Source: Candidatus Aminicenantota bacterium
GTDB taxonomy: Bacteria; Acidobacteriota; UBA4820; DSQY01
NCBI GenBank assembly: GCA_027365515.1
Contig: DAHXMK010000019.1
Span: 1-18,091, forward strand
Direction of reading: 5' to 3'
Length of the DNA: 18,091 nucleotides
Shown: positions 1-7,917 of the stretch, in pieces
How the letters are laid out: each line of letters opens with the position of its first letter
How positions within the stretch are numbered: position 1 is the stretch's first letter
Made by a program: the position numbers and the translations under genes
Notes under the pieces: generated by a model
Databases searched by the model: none
What the model saw: the letters and a program-made list of their open reading frames with translations, nothing else
What the model was told of the DNA's origin: nothing

Positions 1-228
1 CTCGAATTTAGGCCGATTAATCTCATCGCTTTAAGGGCGGGATATGACCGCTCGACTTTTTCAGAACCCCTTCTTCTCAACGGCTCGGGCGGCATCGATG
101 TCGCGGCGCTTAACGGATTTTCTTTCGGAACGGGGCTTCGCTTGGACGGCTTTGATTTCGATTATTCCTTCACGCCCCAAGGCGAGCTCGGCGACGCGCA
201 AAGATTCAGCCTCACCGCGAGGTTTTAA
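1..228 (+). CDS. C-terminal end of a PorV/UPF0164-like outer-membrane protein (partial)
   Basis: An open frame enters from the left edge in frame 1 and ends at TAA 226-228, giving 75 visible residues. The peptide alternates hydrophobic and polar residues as in beta strands. It contains RAGYD, then NGFSFGTGLRL, DFDYSFTP, GELGDAQRFSL and the final ARF. This order (RAGYD, GxSFGxGLR, DYxFxPxGxLG, terminal aromatic) is what I know from the C-terminus of the PorV/PorQ and UPF0164 family of outer-membrane beta barrels. The terminal Phe is the usual signal for barrel insertion by the BAM complex. The start lies outside the window. The next gene follows after only about 20 bases with a good ribosome binding site, so the two may be co-transcribed. 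The family call is from pattern memory; that it is a barrel C-terminus is more certain than the exact family. Confidence 0.7.
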   Translation, partial: LEFRPINLIALRAGYDRSTFSEPLLLNGSGGIDVAALNGFSFGTGLRLDGFDFDYSFTPQGELGDAQRFSLTARF

Positions 229-247
229 ATAAAGGAGAATGTTGGTT

Positions 248-1342
248 ATGAAAACAATGCCCTCTAAAAAAGCCGTGATGGAGTTGATAAGAATTTTGGC
301 AATAGCGTTTTTTTGCTTTCTGCCGCCAATCGGGAGCCACGCTCAAGACTCGCAGCAAAACGGCCAAAATGGAGGGAGTTGTTATTCTCGCCGGGGTGTA
401 CAAAATTGCCTCAATAACAATAAGTGGGATTCTGCGTTAAAAACATATTTTTACCCGGGCGGATATGAGCCATGGCTACCTAAATGGGTTATATATATTG
501 ATTCTAACGCACATGTCCAGCAAACCTTTCTATATTACACTTCATCTAATTCATTTGTGCGGTGGATACTTTGGCCTTTTTCAAGCACGCAGTATCCCGT
601 AAATGGCAGCAATATAGACGGCAACAACGGGCACAGTCTTTTTCTGCCCGGAGAATCTTCAGTGTGGACTCTCATCTTTTGGGATTGGAATAAGAAAGAT
701 ACTAATCCACCCCTTCTTACCCTCCATGACGAGCAAATCCAGAAGATTACCGGTCCCGGAGAAGCTATGCTCCAAAACATCGCCCGTGCCATCAGCAAGG
801 CAACATCTCCTCATTCCCTAGGGCAAACAGCTTTTATCCAAAGCTCATCAACTATCCACCTCAGACTTTTCAAAGACACTCTTTGGGTAGGGCAAACGCG
901 CATAGGATTAGATTTAAATACAGAGAGTCATCTTTGGATTTCCAGTGGATCCCCACCCACGAATCCGATATCTCCCAGCGATCCCTTTCGGAAAACCAAG
1001 ATTACCCTCCGGAACGGAGACAATAGCAGATTGGGCATCAGCCTTGGAGGAGGTTCGGTTATCCGTTCAAAAGAATTTCTCAACCCCGGTGTATATCTCT
1101 TCTCCACGTTCTATATCGCACGCCCTGGAGAACTGTTTCCAAATTGGTGGAGGCATTATCCGACGCCGGGTTTTGGCCTGACGGCAGGAGCGTCTCTGAG
1201 TGATCTTTCCAACAACTTCGTGTTCGGAGGCACTATCGATCATATCGGGGGCAGCTTAGTAGGAGTAATCATCGGAGTAGACGCGCAAAGGCATCAAAAA
1301 ATCGCTGGTCCTTTTGTCGGACTCAGCGTGCCTTTGTATTAA
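248..1342 (+). CDS. Secreted protein with Sec signal peptide, possible outer-membrane C-terminus
   Basis: This encodes 364 residues. AAAGGAG at 231-237 sits only one base from the ATG at 239 but about 10 bases from the ATG at 248, so 248 is the chosen start. The N-terminus is a classical signal peptide: Lys residues, a hydrophobic core (about residues 12-26, LIRILAIAFFCFLPP) and a likely cleavage after SHA before QDSQQNG. The mature N-terminal half is rich in Asn, Ser, Trp and Tyr. The last 110 residues have alternating glycine-rich strands (GISLGGG, GFGLTAGASL, FVFGGTIDHIGG) and end FVGLSVPLY, with a terminal aromatic as in outer-membrane barrels. I do not recognise a family. It lies directly downstream of another envelope gene. 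Export is well supported; surface or outer-membrane location is inference. Confidence 0.75.
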   Translation: MKTMPSKKAVMELIRILAIAFFCFLPPIGSHAQDSQQNGQNGGSCYSRRGVQNCLNNNKWDSALKTYFYPGGYEPWLPKWVIYIDSNAHVQQTFLYYTSSNSFVRWILWPFSSTQYPVNGSNIDGNNGHSLFLPGESSVWTLIFWDWNKKDTNPPLLTLHDEQIQKITGPGEAMLQNIARAISKATSPHSLGQTAFIQSSSTIHLRLFKDTLWVGQTRIGLDLNTESHLWISSGSPPTNPISPSDPFRKTKITLRNGDNSRLGISLGGGSVIRSKEFLNPGVYLFSTFYIARPGELFPNWWRHYPTPGFGLTAGASLSDLSNNFVFGGTIDHIGGSLVGVIIGVDAQRHQKIAGPFVGLSVPLY

Positions 1343-1349
1343 TCGTTGG

Positions 1350-1367
1350 CGGCGGGGCCGATTTTTT
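1350..1367 (+). terminator. Weak intrinsic terminator candidate
   Basis: Just after the stop of the secreted-protein gene, CGGC (1350-1353) and GCCG (1357-1360) can form a 4-bp GC stem with a GGG loop, followed by A and six T residues (1362-1367). The stem is short, so this is a candidate only. Its position, between the envelope genes and the HEPN gene, is where a terminator would make sense. Confidence 0.35.
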
Positions 1368-1396
1368 GGCGTTATAGTCGTGTTTTCAGAGTTGAC

Positions 1397-2365
1397 ATGA
1401 AAGGAAAAGTGAATACGGAGTTCAGTTACGAGCTTTTTGAGAATGGCCTTGATTTCATCCTATCCGGCCTTGAGAACCTCGGAAAGAAGCAGTTGGACAA
1501 ACGCGCGTACAAATTCGGGATTCTGCACCTGGCAGCGGGCATTGAGCTTATTTTCAAAGAACGACTGCGGCGAGAGCACTGGAGCCTTCTCTTTGAGAAC
1601 ATAGATAAAGCCCACGCGGCGGCACTGGCAAACGGAGACTTCAAGAGTGTAGGATTTGAATCTCTTGTCAACCGTCTGGCGAACATAGCTAAGGTGTGTA
1701 TAGCGAAGAATGAAAGTCAAACAATTAATGAGCTGAGAAAAAAACGCAATAAAGCTCAGCATTTTCAGATCACAGATACGCCTGCGGCAATAGAAAGTGT
1801 CACCGCACAGGCTGTTAGCTTCGCGCTTGATTTTATTAAGAAAGAACTATCTCAGCCGAAGATGAATAAGCAGGAGCTTGATACTTTAGAAAAAATTAAG
1901 AATAAACTTACAGATTTCAAGGCTTTTGTCGATAATCGTTGGAACAAAATACAATCACTACTCCAAAAATACAAGGAAGACAAAGCGATAGTAGTTGATT
2001 GCGTACAATGCCTTCAAAAGGCAGTGATTATTAACGGAGAGCATCCCAAGTGTCTCTTTTGTAATTCTGAATTCAAACCACTCAATTTAGCAAGCGATTG
2101 GGCTAGCCAGTTTCTTGGAATATCTGATTACGATCACATAAAAGACGGCGGACCATCCCCTACAATGATCTGCCCGAGTTGCAAGGAGGAGACTCTCGTT
2201 GAAATCGGTAAGCATAAAGCGCAATGGTTATGCTTCAACTGTGCCACTTCATGGGAATCTGGAGATCTTGACACCTGCACGATCTGCGGAAATCTTTTTG
2301 AGATGGAAGAGATGACTGTATGCGACAACTGTTTCGATAAGAAGATTGCTGATCCAAACACCTGA
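1397..2365 (+). CDS. HEPN-domain protein with three C-terminal zinc-ribbon-like clusters
   Basis: From the ATG at 1397 this encodes 322 residues; a longer frame would need a TTG at 1346. Residues about 10-150 are all helical in appearance and carry RKKRNKAQH, giving R117-N-x3-H122, the Rx4-6H signature of HEPN ribonuclease domains. Residues 155-195 look like a charged helix or coiled coil. The C-terminus has six CxxC pairs: C202/C205 with C219/C222, C259/C262 with C279/C282, and C294/C297 with C309/C312. These are consistent with three zinc ribbons that could bind nucleic acid or a partner. HEPN proteins of defence systems are typically RNases acting on tRNA or mRNA; whether this one is active is inference. 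Its base composition is visibly AT-richer than the restriction genes downstream, suggesting separate acquisition. No ribosome binding site is obvious. Confidence 0.7.
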   Translation: MKGKVNTEFSYELFENGLDFILSGLENLGKKQLDKRAYKFGILHLAAGIELIFKERLRREHWSLLFENIDKAHAAALANGDFKSVGFESLVNRLANIAKVCIAKNESQTINELRKKRNKAQHFQITDTPAAIESVTAQAVSFALDFIKKELSQPKMNKQELDTLEKIKNKLTDFKAFVDNRWNKIQSLLQKYKEDKAIVVDCVQCLQKAVIINGEHPKCLFCNSEFKPLNLASDWASQFLGISDYDHIKDGGPSPTMICPSCKEETLVEIGKHKAQWLCFNCATSWESGDLDTCTICGNLFEMEEMTVCDNCFDKKIADPNT

Positions 2366-2593
2366 TTAACCACATTTTTTGCAGTATTCCCGCATTCGTC
2401 AGGAGGCCTCATATACGTCTTCGCCAGTAATTCCGCTGAATTGTTTCTATCAAGGCGCGTGCGGCCAATCTGCTGGGGCTTTCCCGCTTAAGACCCCGCG
2501 AAACCCATTTGCTGGCGGAGATATAGCGCGACGATCGGCCGAATGTTCGATCGGGCTGGGACTGTGATGAAATTAAGCCCACATGAAGCCTTG

Positions 2594-2603
2594 TGGATAT
2601 CCA
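2594..2603. repeat. 10-bp palindrome TGGATATCCA upstream of the hsdM promoter
   Basis: This is a perfect self-complementary decamer about 34 bases upstream of the -35 box. It could be an operator half of a regulator of the restriction operon, but a 10-bp palindrome can arise by chance. Confidence 0.3.
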
Positions 2604-2636
2604 TAAAACGACGATGATTGTGGAAGCGGAAAAAGT

Positions 2637-2666
2637 TTGACAGAGAGGCGGGTTATGGGTTAAACT
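2637..2666 (+). promoter_or_regulatory. Candidate sigma-70 promoter of the restriction operon
   Basis: A perfect -35 hexamer TTGACA (2637-2642) is followed after 18 bases by TAAACT (2661-2666), four of six matches to the -10 consensus. It lies about 80 bases upstream of the hsdM ATG, with no other promoter visible before the nine-gene cluster. The leader between it and hsdM contains the repeated motif TAGGT. No ribosome binding site is obvious directly upstream of hsdM. Confidence 0.5.
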
Positions 2667-2749
2667 AAAAAATCGCTCAGCCGGGGTAGGTCTAGGTAGG
2701 TGGGACGACACCGGTTCCGGGCCAGGACGAAGACCGCCACCACGATTCC

Positions 2750-4762
2750 ATGAATAACTTTAACGAGAAGACAAACTTCATCTGGTCGGTCGCCGACCTC
2801 CTGCGCGGCCCCTACCGTCCGAATCAGTACAAGGACGTAATGCTCCCGCTGACGGTCCTACGCCGCCTTGACTGCGTCCTTGAACCCACCAAGGAGAAGG
2901 TTCTTCAGAAGGCACAGGAACTCAAAGGAAGCAAGCTCAAAAACCTCGAGCCAATCCTCAATAAGGCGGCCGGCCAACAGTTTCATAACACGAGCCGCTT
3001 CACCTTCCAGAAGCTCAAGGGCGATCCCAACAACATCGCGGCGAACCTGACCAACTACATGAAGGGATTCTCCAGCCGAGCCCGCGAGATCATCGAACAC
3101 TTCGGCTTTGAGGAGCACATCGCTAAGCTCGACAAGGCGGACCGGCTCTACCTCGTCGTCTCGAAGTTCTGTGACATCGATCTTCATCCCGACAAGGTTT
3201 CGAATATTGAGATGGGCTACGTCTTCGAGGAACTCATCCGGCGCTTCAATGAGGCCTCCAACGAAGAAGCCGGAGATCACTTTACCCCGCGCGAAGTCAT
3301 CCGTTTGATGGTCGACCTTCTCTTTCTCCCAGATAACGACATTCTGACTAAAAAGGGAACGGTCAAAACCCTGTTCGATCCGGCCTGCGGGACCGGCGGC
3401 ATGCTTTCGGTTTCGGAGACCTATATCCATGAACTGAATCCTGAAGCGCGCTTGGTTGTCTTCGGCCAAGACTTTAATGACCAAGCCTATGCCGTCTGCG
3501 GCTCCGACATGATGATCAAGGGCCATGATATCGATAACATCCACTTCGGTGACAGTTTCACCCAGGACCACTTCGCGGGAAAGAAGTTCGACTACATGTT
3601 AGCCAACCCTCCGTTCGGCGTGGAGTGGAAGCCCCAGGGAACGTTCATTCGCCGGGAAAGCGAGGAGCAGGGTTTCGGCGGGCGCTTTGGCGCGGGACTG
3701 CCGCGAATCAACGACGGATCTTTTCTCTTTCTCCAGCACATGATCAGCAAGATGAAGGACCCCAATGAGGGCGGCACGCGCCTGGCTATCGTTTTCAACG
3801 GTTCGCCGCTCTTTACCGGAGGGGCAGGATCGGGGGAGAGCGAGATTCGCCGTTGGATCATCGAAAACGACTGGCTTGAGGGAATCGTCGCCCTCCCGGA
3901 TCAGCTCTTCTACAACACGGGCATCTCCACTTATCTCTGGATCGTGACCAACCGCAAGGCGCGCTCCCGCCGCAGGAAAATCCAGCTCGTGGACGGAACG
4001 GGTTTTTTCAAGAAGATGCGAAAAAGCCTCGGCAACAAGCGCAAGGATATCTGCGACCCGCAACGTCACGACATCGCGCGCCTCTATGGAGACTTCAAGG
4101 AAGGCGAGCACGTCCGGATTTTCGACAACGAGGATTTCGGCTACCGCCGCGTCACGGTCGAGCGGCCGCTCAAGCTCAACTTCTCGGCGGACAAGGAACG
4201 TCTGGCCCGTCTCGAGAAGACCCCTGCCTTCGTGCGGCTTGCCGAGAGCCGCAAGCGCAAGGACAAGAAGACCGCCGCAGCCGAGGTCTCTGCGGGGCAG
4301 GAGCTTCAGAGAACGATCCTTGCCGCCCTGGCAGGTCTCGCCGCGAAAGGCACCATCAAGAACCGGGAGGAGTTCTTGAAACTTGTTGAGGAAGCCTTCA
4401 AGCGGACCGGTGTGAAGGTCCCCTCTCCCGTCATGAAAACGATCTTCGAGGCCCTCAGCGAAAGAGACGAGACCGCCGATATCTGCCTGGACGACAAGGG
4501 CAAGCCCGAGCCAGACCCCGAGCTTCGGGACTTTGAGAACGTGCTCCTCAAGGAAAAAGTCGAGGACTATATCCGGCGCGAGGTCCTGCCCCATGTCCCG
4601 GACGCCTGGGTGGACGAGTCCAAGACCAAGATAGGCTACGAGATCAACTTCAACCGCTATTTTTACAAATACGCTCCGCCCAGGCCGCTGGAAGAGATCG
4701 ACGCCGATCTCCAGAAAATCGAGCGCGAGATAGCGAAGATGATGGCGGGGGCTGCCGCATGA
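2750..4762 (+). CDS. hsdM: Type I restriction-modification system, DNA methyltransferase subunit
   Basis: At 670 residues this is a long HsdM. The N-terminal helical domain begins with the family-typical FIWSVADLLRG and the YKDVMLPLTVLRRLDCVL stretch. The AdoMet-binding motif I is DPACGTGG (residues 210-217) and the catalytic motif IV is NPPFG (286-290), the N6-adenine methyltransferase signature. GYVFEELIRRFNE...GDHFTPREVIRLMVDLL is the classic HsdM segment before motif I. With HsdS it forms the M2S methyltransferase that modifies adenines in a bipartite target; with HsdR it forms the restriction complex. A charged region around residues 480-600 (RKRKDKKTAAAE and beyond) and the C-terminal helix probably contact HsdS. 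The start follows a sigma-70-like promoter. The stop overlaps the next gene by ATGA, so translation of the SIR2-like protein is coupled to HsdM. Confidence 0.97.
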   Translation: MNNFNEKTNFIWSVADLLRGPYRPNQYKDVMLPLTVLRRLDCVLEPTKEKVLQKAQELKGSKLKNLEPILNKAAGQQFHNTSRFTFQKLKGDPNNIAANLTNYMKGFSSRAREIIEHFGFEEHIAKLDKADRLYLVVSKFCDIDLHPDKVSNIEMGYVFEELIRRFNEASNEEAGDHFTPREVIRLMVDLLFLPDNDILTKKGTVKTLFDPACGTGGMLSVSETYIHELNPEARLVVFGQDFNDQAYAVCGSDMMIKGHDIDNIHFGDSFTQDHFAGKKFDYMLANPPFGVEWKPQGTFIRRESEEQGFGGRFGAGLPRINDGSFLFLQHMISKMKDPNEGGTRLAIVFNGSPLFTGGAGSGESEIRRWIIENDWLEGIVALPDQLFYNTGISTYLWIVTNRKARSRRRKIQLVDGTGFFKKMRKSLGNKRKDICDPQRHDIARLYGDFKEGEHVRIFDNEDFGYRRVTVERPLKLNFSADKERLARLEKTPAFVRLAESRKRKDKKTAAAEVSAGQELQRTILAALAGLAAKGTIKNREEFLKLVEEAFKRTGVKVPSPVMKTIFEALSERDETADICLDDKGKPEPDPELRDFENVLLKEKVEDYIRREVLPHVPDAWVDESKTKIGYEINFNRYFYKYAPPRPLEEIDADLQKIEREIAKMMAGAAA

Positions 4763-6582
4763 CGGAGGGCAGCAAATCCGCCAGCGACATCGTTTTCTTT
4801 TTGGGCGCGGGGGCTTCGGTCGCGGCCGGCATTCCTGCGGTCGGCCCGATGACCGAGGAATTTCTTGAGAAGATCAAGAAAGATAAATCTTCTTGCGGGG
4901 CCGCTCTGGAAGAAATAATGAAGCGGCTGGAAAGAGCCTTGGCCCGCGAGAATCCGCCGCGCAAGCTCGATGTCGAGCTTATTTTGCAAACCGTCCACCG
5001 CCTCATCGCTCATCCCAAGGACGAGCTCTCGGAATTTTTCAGCGACGGCCATGGCCTAAGGCCCGAGGCGCTGGAGCAACTGAAGGGCGAGATCGAGTCG
5101 TTTATCCGCAATAAGGTGATCCGGCCCCGGGGCGTCGAGTATCTCAGCCCGCTTCTCGATTCTCAGTGGGGAAGACCGGCCCATATTTTTTCCGTCAATT
5201 ACGACCCGTGCATCGAGCTTCTTTGCAAGAATCTCCAGCGTCGGCTTATTGATGGCTTCAACCCGGAATGGAGTCCGCGCGCCCTGGAGGCCGAGGATTC
5301 GGAGGCCGTTTATCTTTACAAGCTGCACGGCTCCGTCCTCTGGTATCGTTCGGAAGACGGCTGGCATGTTAAGATTCCCATAGGCCCCAACAACAATTCC
5401 GGGGCGAAAATAGAGCTTTACGACGGCAAGAAGGCCGACCCGGTCATTCTCTACCCCATGGCCAAGCAGCCGATGGAAGCGCCGCTTCTCGATTTCGCCT
5501 ACATCCTCAAGCGCCGCCTTGAATCGGCCCAATTCCTGATCGTCATCGGCTATTCGTTCCGGGACGACTACCTCGCCGCACTTTTCCGGGACGCTTTCAA
5601 CGCCAATCCGGATTTGCATATGATCAGCATCGGCCCCGATTCCCGCAAGCATTACAAGGAGCTTCTTGCGCGGGGGCCGTCTTTCAAGCATGTGTTTGAA
5701 TGGCGGGTCACATGCCTGCCGTTTCCAGTCGAAAGAATCCTCCAAGACTTTACAGCGAACCAATTTAAAAGTTTAAGCCAGGCCGTTAAAAACTGGCAAG
5801 ACTACCACAGCGCGACAATGACAGGCAGGAAACAAATCTACCGCACGTTCATAGGTCCCTTAAGCCATTCCGGAGATGCGGCCATCTCTGATTATTTATT
5901 GGACTGCGGCGAATGGCAAGAAATGCCGATCGTCGAGCTTTGGCCCATCGTCTTCCGCAATTACGCCATGGCCGTGGCCATGTGGGACGAGGAATTGGCA
6001 TATTCCGCCGCAAAAAAGGTTTACAAACTGCTGAATGGGATTAAGGTCGGCCTGTTGGTCGATATCGTTTATGCCTCAGGCTTGCACATTGAAATTAGAT
6101 TGCCGCGTTTAGGTGGACGAGGGGCGCTGGAGTCATCCATGCAATTCTATGAGCTTATTCCCTCGATACAGTTCACGCTTGAGGAAATCCATAAATTCAT
6201 GCGGAGCACGTCGTCAAGAAACCTTCGGGGTCTTTTGGAGAATCTCCGCGATGCCTTCAACTCCGTCCTAGGCTTCTTAAAGTCTGTCCCGACATCCCCA
6301 AGGATGCCGGCGCGGGAGTTCCTCGTCCAGATTTGTTCATGGCTGCCCTTGAAAGACCGCGAAGCCGTCGCCAAAAAACTTAGCGACTTGGAGAGCAATG
6401 TCGCCGAACCTCCGGCAAAGTCGCAGGAGAAATGTTGGGCATGCTCTGCCGAGATCATGCAGATTCTTCAGCGAGCACCAATAAAGCCGTTTGCCGATCT
6501 GGCTAAAGTCGTTGAAGATGGCGTAAATGTTTTGAATGCGCTCAAAACCGACCCAATCGGGAAGTTGATGGCGGATCAATGA
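4759..6582 (+). CDS. SIR2-family NAD-binding protein inside the type I operon
   Basis: This encodes 607 residues. The N-terminal Rossmann motif VFFLGAGASVAAGIP (GAGAS at residues 16-20) is the SIR2 dinucleotide-binding signature. VNYD (N147-D149) corresponds to the Asn-containing catalytic segment, KLHG (H190) to the catalytic-His segment, and VIGYSFRDDY (residues 262-271) to the C-terminal nucleotide-binding strand of bacterial defence-type SIR2 proteins. Residues from about 300 on form a long, mainly helical region I do not recognise, with a Cys-containing CWACSAE stretch. In defence systems such as Thoeris ThsA, DSR and SIR2-HerA, SIR2 domains deplete NAD to abort infection; the same role here is inference. 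The gene overlaps hsdM by ATGA at its start and hsdS by ATGA at its end, so it is locked into translation of the modification genes. Deacetylase function is less likely because the zinc-binding CxxC module is absent. Confidence 0.88.
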   Translation: MTEGSKSASDIVFFLGAGASVAAGIPAVGPMTEEFLEKIKKDKSSCGAALEEIMKRLERALARENPPRKLDVELILQTVHRLIAHPKDELSEFFSDGHGLRPEALEQLKGEIESFIRNKVIRPRGVEYLSPLLDSQWGRPAHIFSVNYDPCIELLCKNLQRRLIDGFNPEWSPRALEAEDSEAVYLYKLHGSVLWYRSEDGWHVKIPIGPNNNSGAKIELYDGKKADPVILYPMAKQPMEAPLLDFAYILKRRLESAQFLIVIGYSFRDDYLAALFRDAFNANPDLHMISIGPDSRKHYKELLARGPSFKHVFEWRVTCLPFPVERILQDFTANQFKSLSQAVKNWQDYHSATMTGRKQIYRTFIGPLSHSGDAAISDYLLDCGEWQEMPIVELWPIVFRNYAMAVAMWDEELAYSAAKKVYKLLNGIKVGLLVDIVYASGLHIEIRLPRLGGRGALESSMQFYELIPSIQFTLEEIHKFMRSTSSRNLRGLLENLRDAFNSVLGFLKSVPTSPRMPAREFLVQICSWLPLKDREAVAKKLSDLESNVAEPPAKSQEKCWACSAEIMQILQRAPIKPFADLAKVVEDGVNVLNALKTDPIGKLMADQ

Positions 6583-7916
6583 TGCGGAAAGAACTCGACG
6601 CTACGATTGTCTCCCCGACTCTCCATTGGAAGCCCTATCCTGCCTACAAGCCCTCCGGCATCGAGTGGCTGGGGGAGATCCCGAGCCAATGGCAGATGAT
6701 GCGTCTGCGCTTTTGTGCAAAAATAAACCCCACGAAATCCGAAGTCAGTCTTCTGCCAAGAGATACCACCGTATCCTTCATTCCCATGGAGATGCTTTCA
6801 GTGGGTGGCATCAGTCTAGAATACACCAAGACATTGGAAGAATGCTCCAGTGGTTACACGTATTTCCGCAATAGCGATGTGATAACGGCCAAGATCACTC
6901 CCTGCTTTGAAAACAGGAAGGGCGCGGTAGCGGAAGGACTTGAAAATGGGATTGGTTTTGGAACCACGGAACTTCATGTTCTTCGAGCGAACCCCGACCT
7001 TAACCCTAAATTTCTTTTTTATCTTACAGCAAACCATTCCTTCCGGGAAATCGGAACAGGTGCGATGTATGGCGCTGGCGGACAAAAACGGGTGCCTGAT
7101 GATTTCATCCGAGACTTCCGCCACCCCACCCCGCCACTCGATGAGCAGCGCGCCATCGCGGCGTTTTTGGACCGCGAGACGGCCCGGATCGATGTTCTGA
7201 TCGAGAAAAAGAGGCGGCAGATCGAACTTCTCCAGGAGAAGCGCACTGCCCTCATCAGCCATGCCGTCACCAAGGGTCTCGATCCCAACGCGAAGATGAA
7301 GCCCTCCGGCATCGAGTGGCTGGGAGAGATTCCGGCGGATTGGAAGATTCAGCGGATTAAGTATTGTGCCCAGCTTATCATGGGACAATCTCCGCCGTCT
7401 GATGAGTGTAATGAAGACGGACGCGGGCTTCCTTTCTTACAGGGATGCGCAGAATTCGGATCTGTTTCTCCCACACCAAAACAATTTTGCGAAACGCCAC
7501 GAAAAACTGTCATTGCGAGCGACATTCTGATCTCAGTGCGAGCACCGGTCGGAGCGCTAAATATCGCTGACCAACAATATGGAATTGGTCGTGGACTTTG
7601 TGCCATTCGAGCAAGCGATCCCGTCATTGATAGGCGATACTGTTGGCATCTTCTTGAGGCACTACGATGGCAACTCGACATAGTTTCGTCAGGCAGCACC
7701 TACGATGCTGTATCGGCAGAAGATGTGGGAAATATCCGTGCCATCATTCCCTCAATTCTGGAGCAGCGCGCCATCGCGGCGTTTTTGGACCGCGAGACGG
7801 CCCGGATTGACGCGCTCATCGGGAAGATCGAAAAATCCATCGAACTCCTCCGCGAATGTCGCTCTGCGCTCATCTCCTCGGCGGTGACGGGAAAGATTGA
7901 TGTGAGGGATCAATAA
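6579..7916 (+). CDS. hsdS: Type I restriction-modification system, specificity subunit
   Basis: At 445 residues this is the usual length for a two-TRD HsdS. It has two half-subunits. Each begins with PSGIEWLGEIP (about residues 26-36 and 243-253) and is followed by a target-recognition domain. Each ends with a conserved helix EQRAIAAFLDRETARID, a coiled-coil spacer (IELLQEKRTALISHAVTKG and IELLRECRSALISSAVTGK). The two TRDs differ, so a bipartite asymmetric target is expected. The repeated blocks are nearly identical at DNA level: 47 bases perfectly repeated at 7143-7189 and 7761-7807, and 26 bases at 6648-6673 and 7299-7324. The start ATG overlaps the SIR2-like gene stop (ATGA); a second in-frame ATG follows immediately at 6582. 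It partners HsdM and HsdR. A third, partial copy of the distal block lies in the remnant at 9184. Confidence 0.96.
   Translation: MMRKELDATIVSPTLHWKPYPAYKPSGIEWLGEIPSQWQMMRLRFCAKINPTKSEVSLLPRDTTVSFIPMEMLSVGGISLEYTKTLEECSSGYTYFRNSDVITAKITPCFENRKGAVAEGLENGIGFGTTELHVLRANPDLNPKFLFYLTANHSFREIGTGAMYGAGGQKRVPDDFIRDFRHPTPPLDEQRAIAAFLDRETARIDVLIEKKRRQIELLQEKRTALISHAVTKGLDPNAKMKPSGIEWLGEIPADWKIQRIKYCAQLIMGQSPPSDECNEDGRGLPFLQGCAEFGSVSPTPKQFCETPRKTVIASDILISVRAPVGALNIADQQYGIGRGLCAIRASDPVIDRRYCWHLLEALRWQLDIVSSGSTYDAVSAEDVGNIRAIIPSILEQRAIAAFLDRETARIDALIGKIEKSIELLRECRSALISSAVTGKIDVRDQ
6648..6673 (+). repeat. hsdS proximal conserved block, copy 1 (26 bp)
   Basis: Identical to 7299-7324. It encodes KPSGIEWLG, the first conserved stretch of each HsdS half. 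Perfect identity at DNA level offers a site for homologous exchange of the first target-recognition domain. Confidence 0.9.
7143..7189 (+). repeat. hsdS distal conserved block, copy 1 (47 bp)
   Basis: Perfectly repeated at 7761-7807. It encodes EQRAIAAFLDRETAR plus the start of ID at the beginning of the central coiled coil. Part of it (22 bases, one mismatch) recurs a third time at 9211-9232 in the hsdS remnant. Confidence 0.93.
7299..7324 (+). repeat. hsdS proximal conserved block, copy 2 (26 bp)
   Basis: Identical to 6648-6673. It lies at the start of the second HsdS half, encoding KPSGIEWLG before the second target-recognition domain. Confidence 0.9.
7761..7807 (+). repeat. hsdS distal conserved block, copy 2 (47 bp)
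   Basis: Perfect copy of 7143-7189, at the start of the C-terminal coiled coil of HsdS. Recombination between the copies would swap or delete the second target-recognition domain. Confidence 0.93.
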
Positions 7917-7917
7917 A

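Larger units (their letters stand above)
2366..2749. other. 384-bp gene-poor leader before the restriction operon
   Basis: No convincing gene is present. Short frames on both strands lack family resemblance, ribosome binding sites and codon bias. The stretch holds two CGATCG hexamers (2532-2537 and 2548-2553), a 10-bp perfect palindrome TGGATATCCA (2594-2603), a sigma-70-like promoter (2637-2666), and a possible relic of a Fis-type helix-turn-helix (2440-2526, containing ARAANLLGLSR). No tRNA, attachment site or hairpin terminator for the upstream gene was seen. Confidence 0.5.

Noticed and set aside
1346..1396. Upstream TTG start for the HEPN gene
   Set aside because: It adds 17 residues over a terminator-like stretch; the ATG at 1397 begins where protein-like sequence begins.
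2532..2553. Two CGATCG hexamers as an operator
   Set aside because: Each is self-complementary by itself and short; nothing ties them to a regulator.
2409..2711. 100-codon minus-strand open frame in the leader
   Set aside because: No recognised motif, no ribosome binding site, and it spans the promoter of the restriction operon.
3599..4594. 331-codon minus-strand open frame
   Set aside because: Antisense to hsdM, whose motifs are intact; long antisense frames are expected in GC-rich coding sequence.
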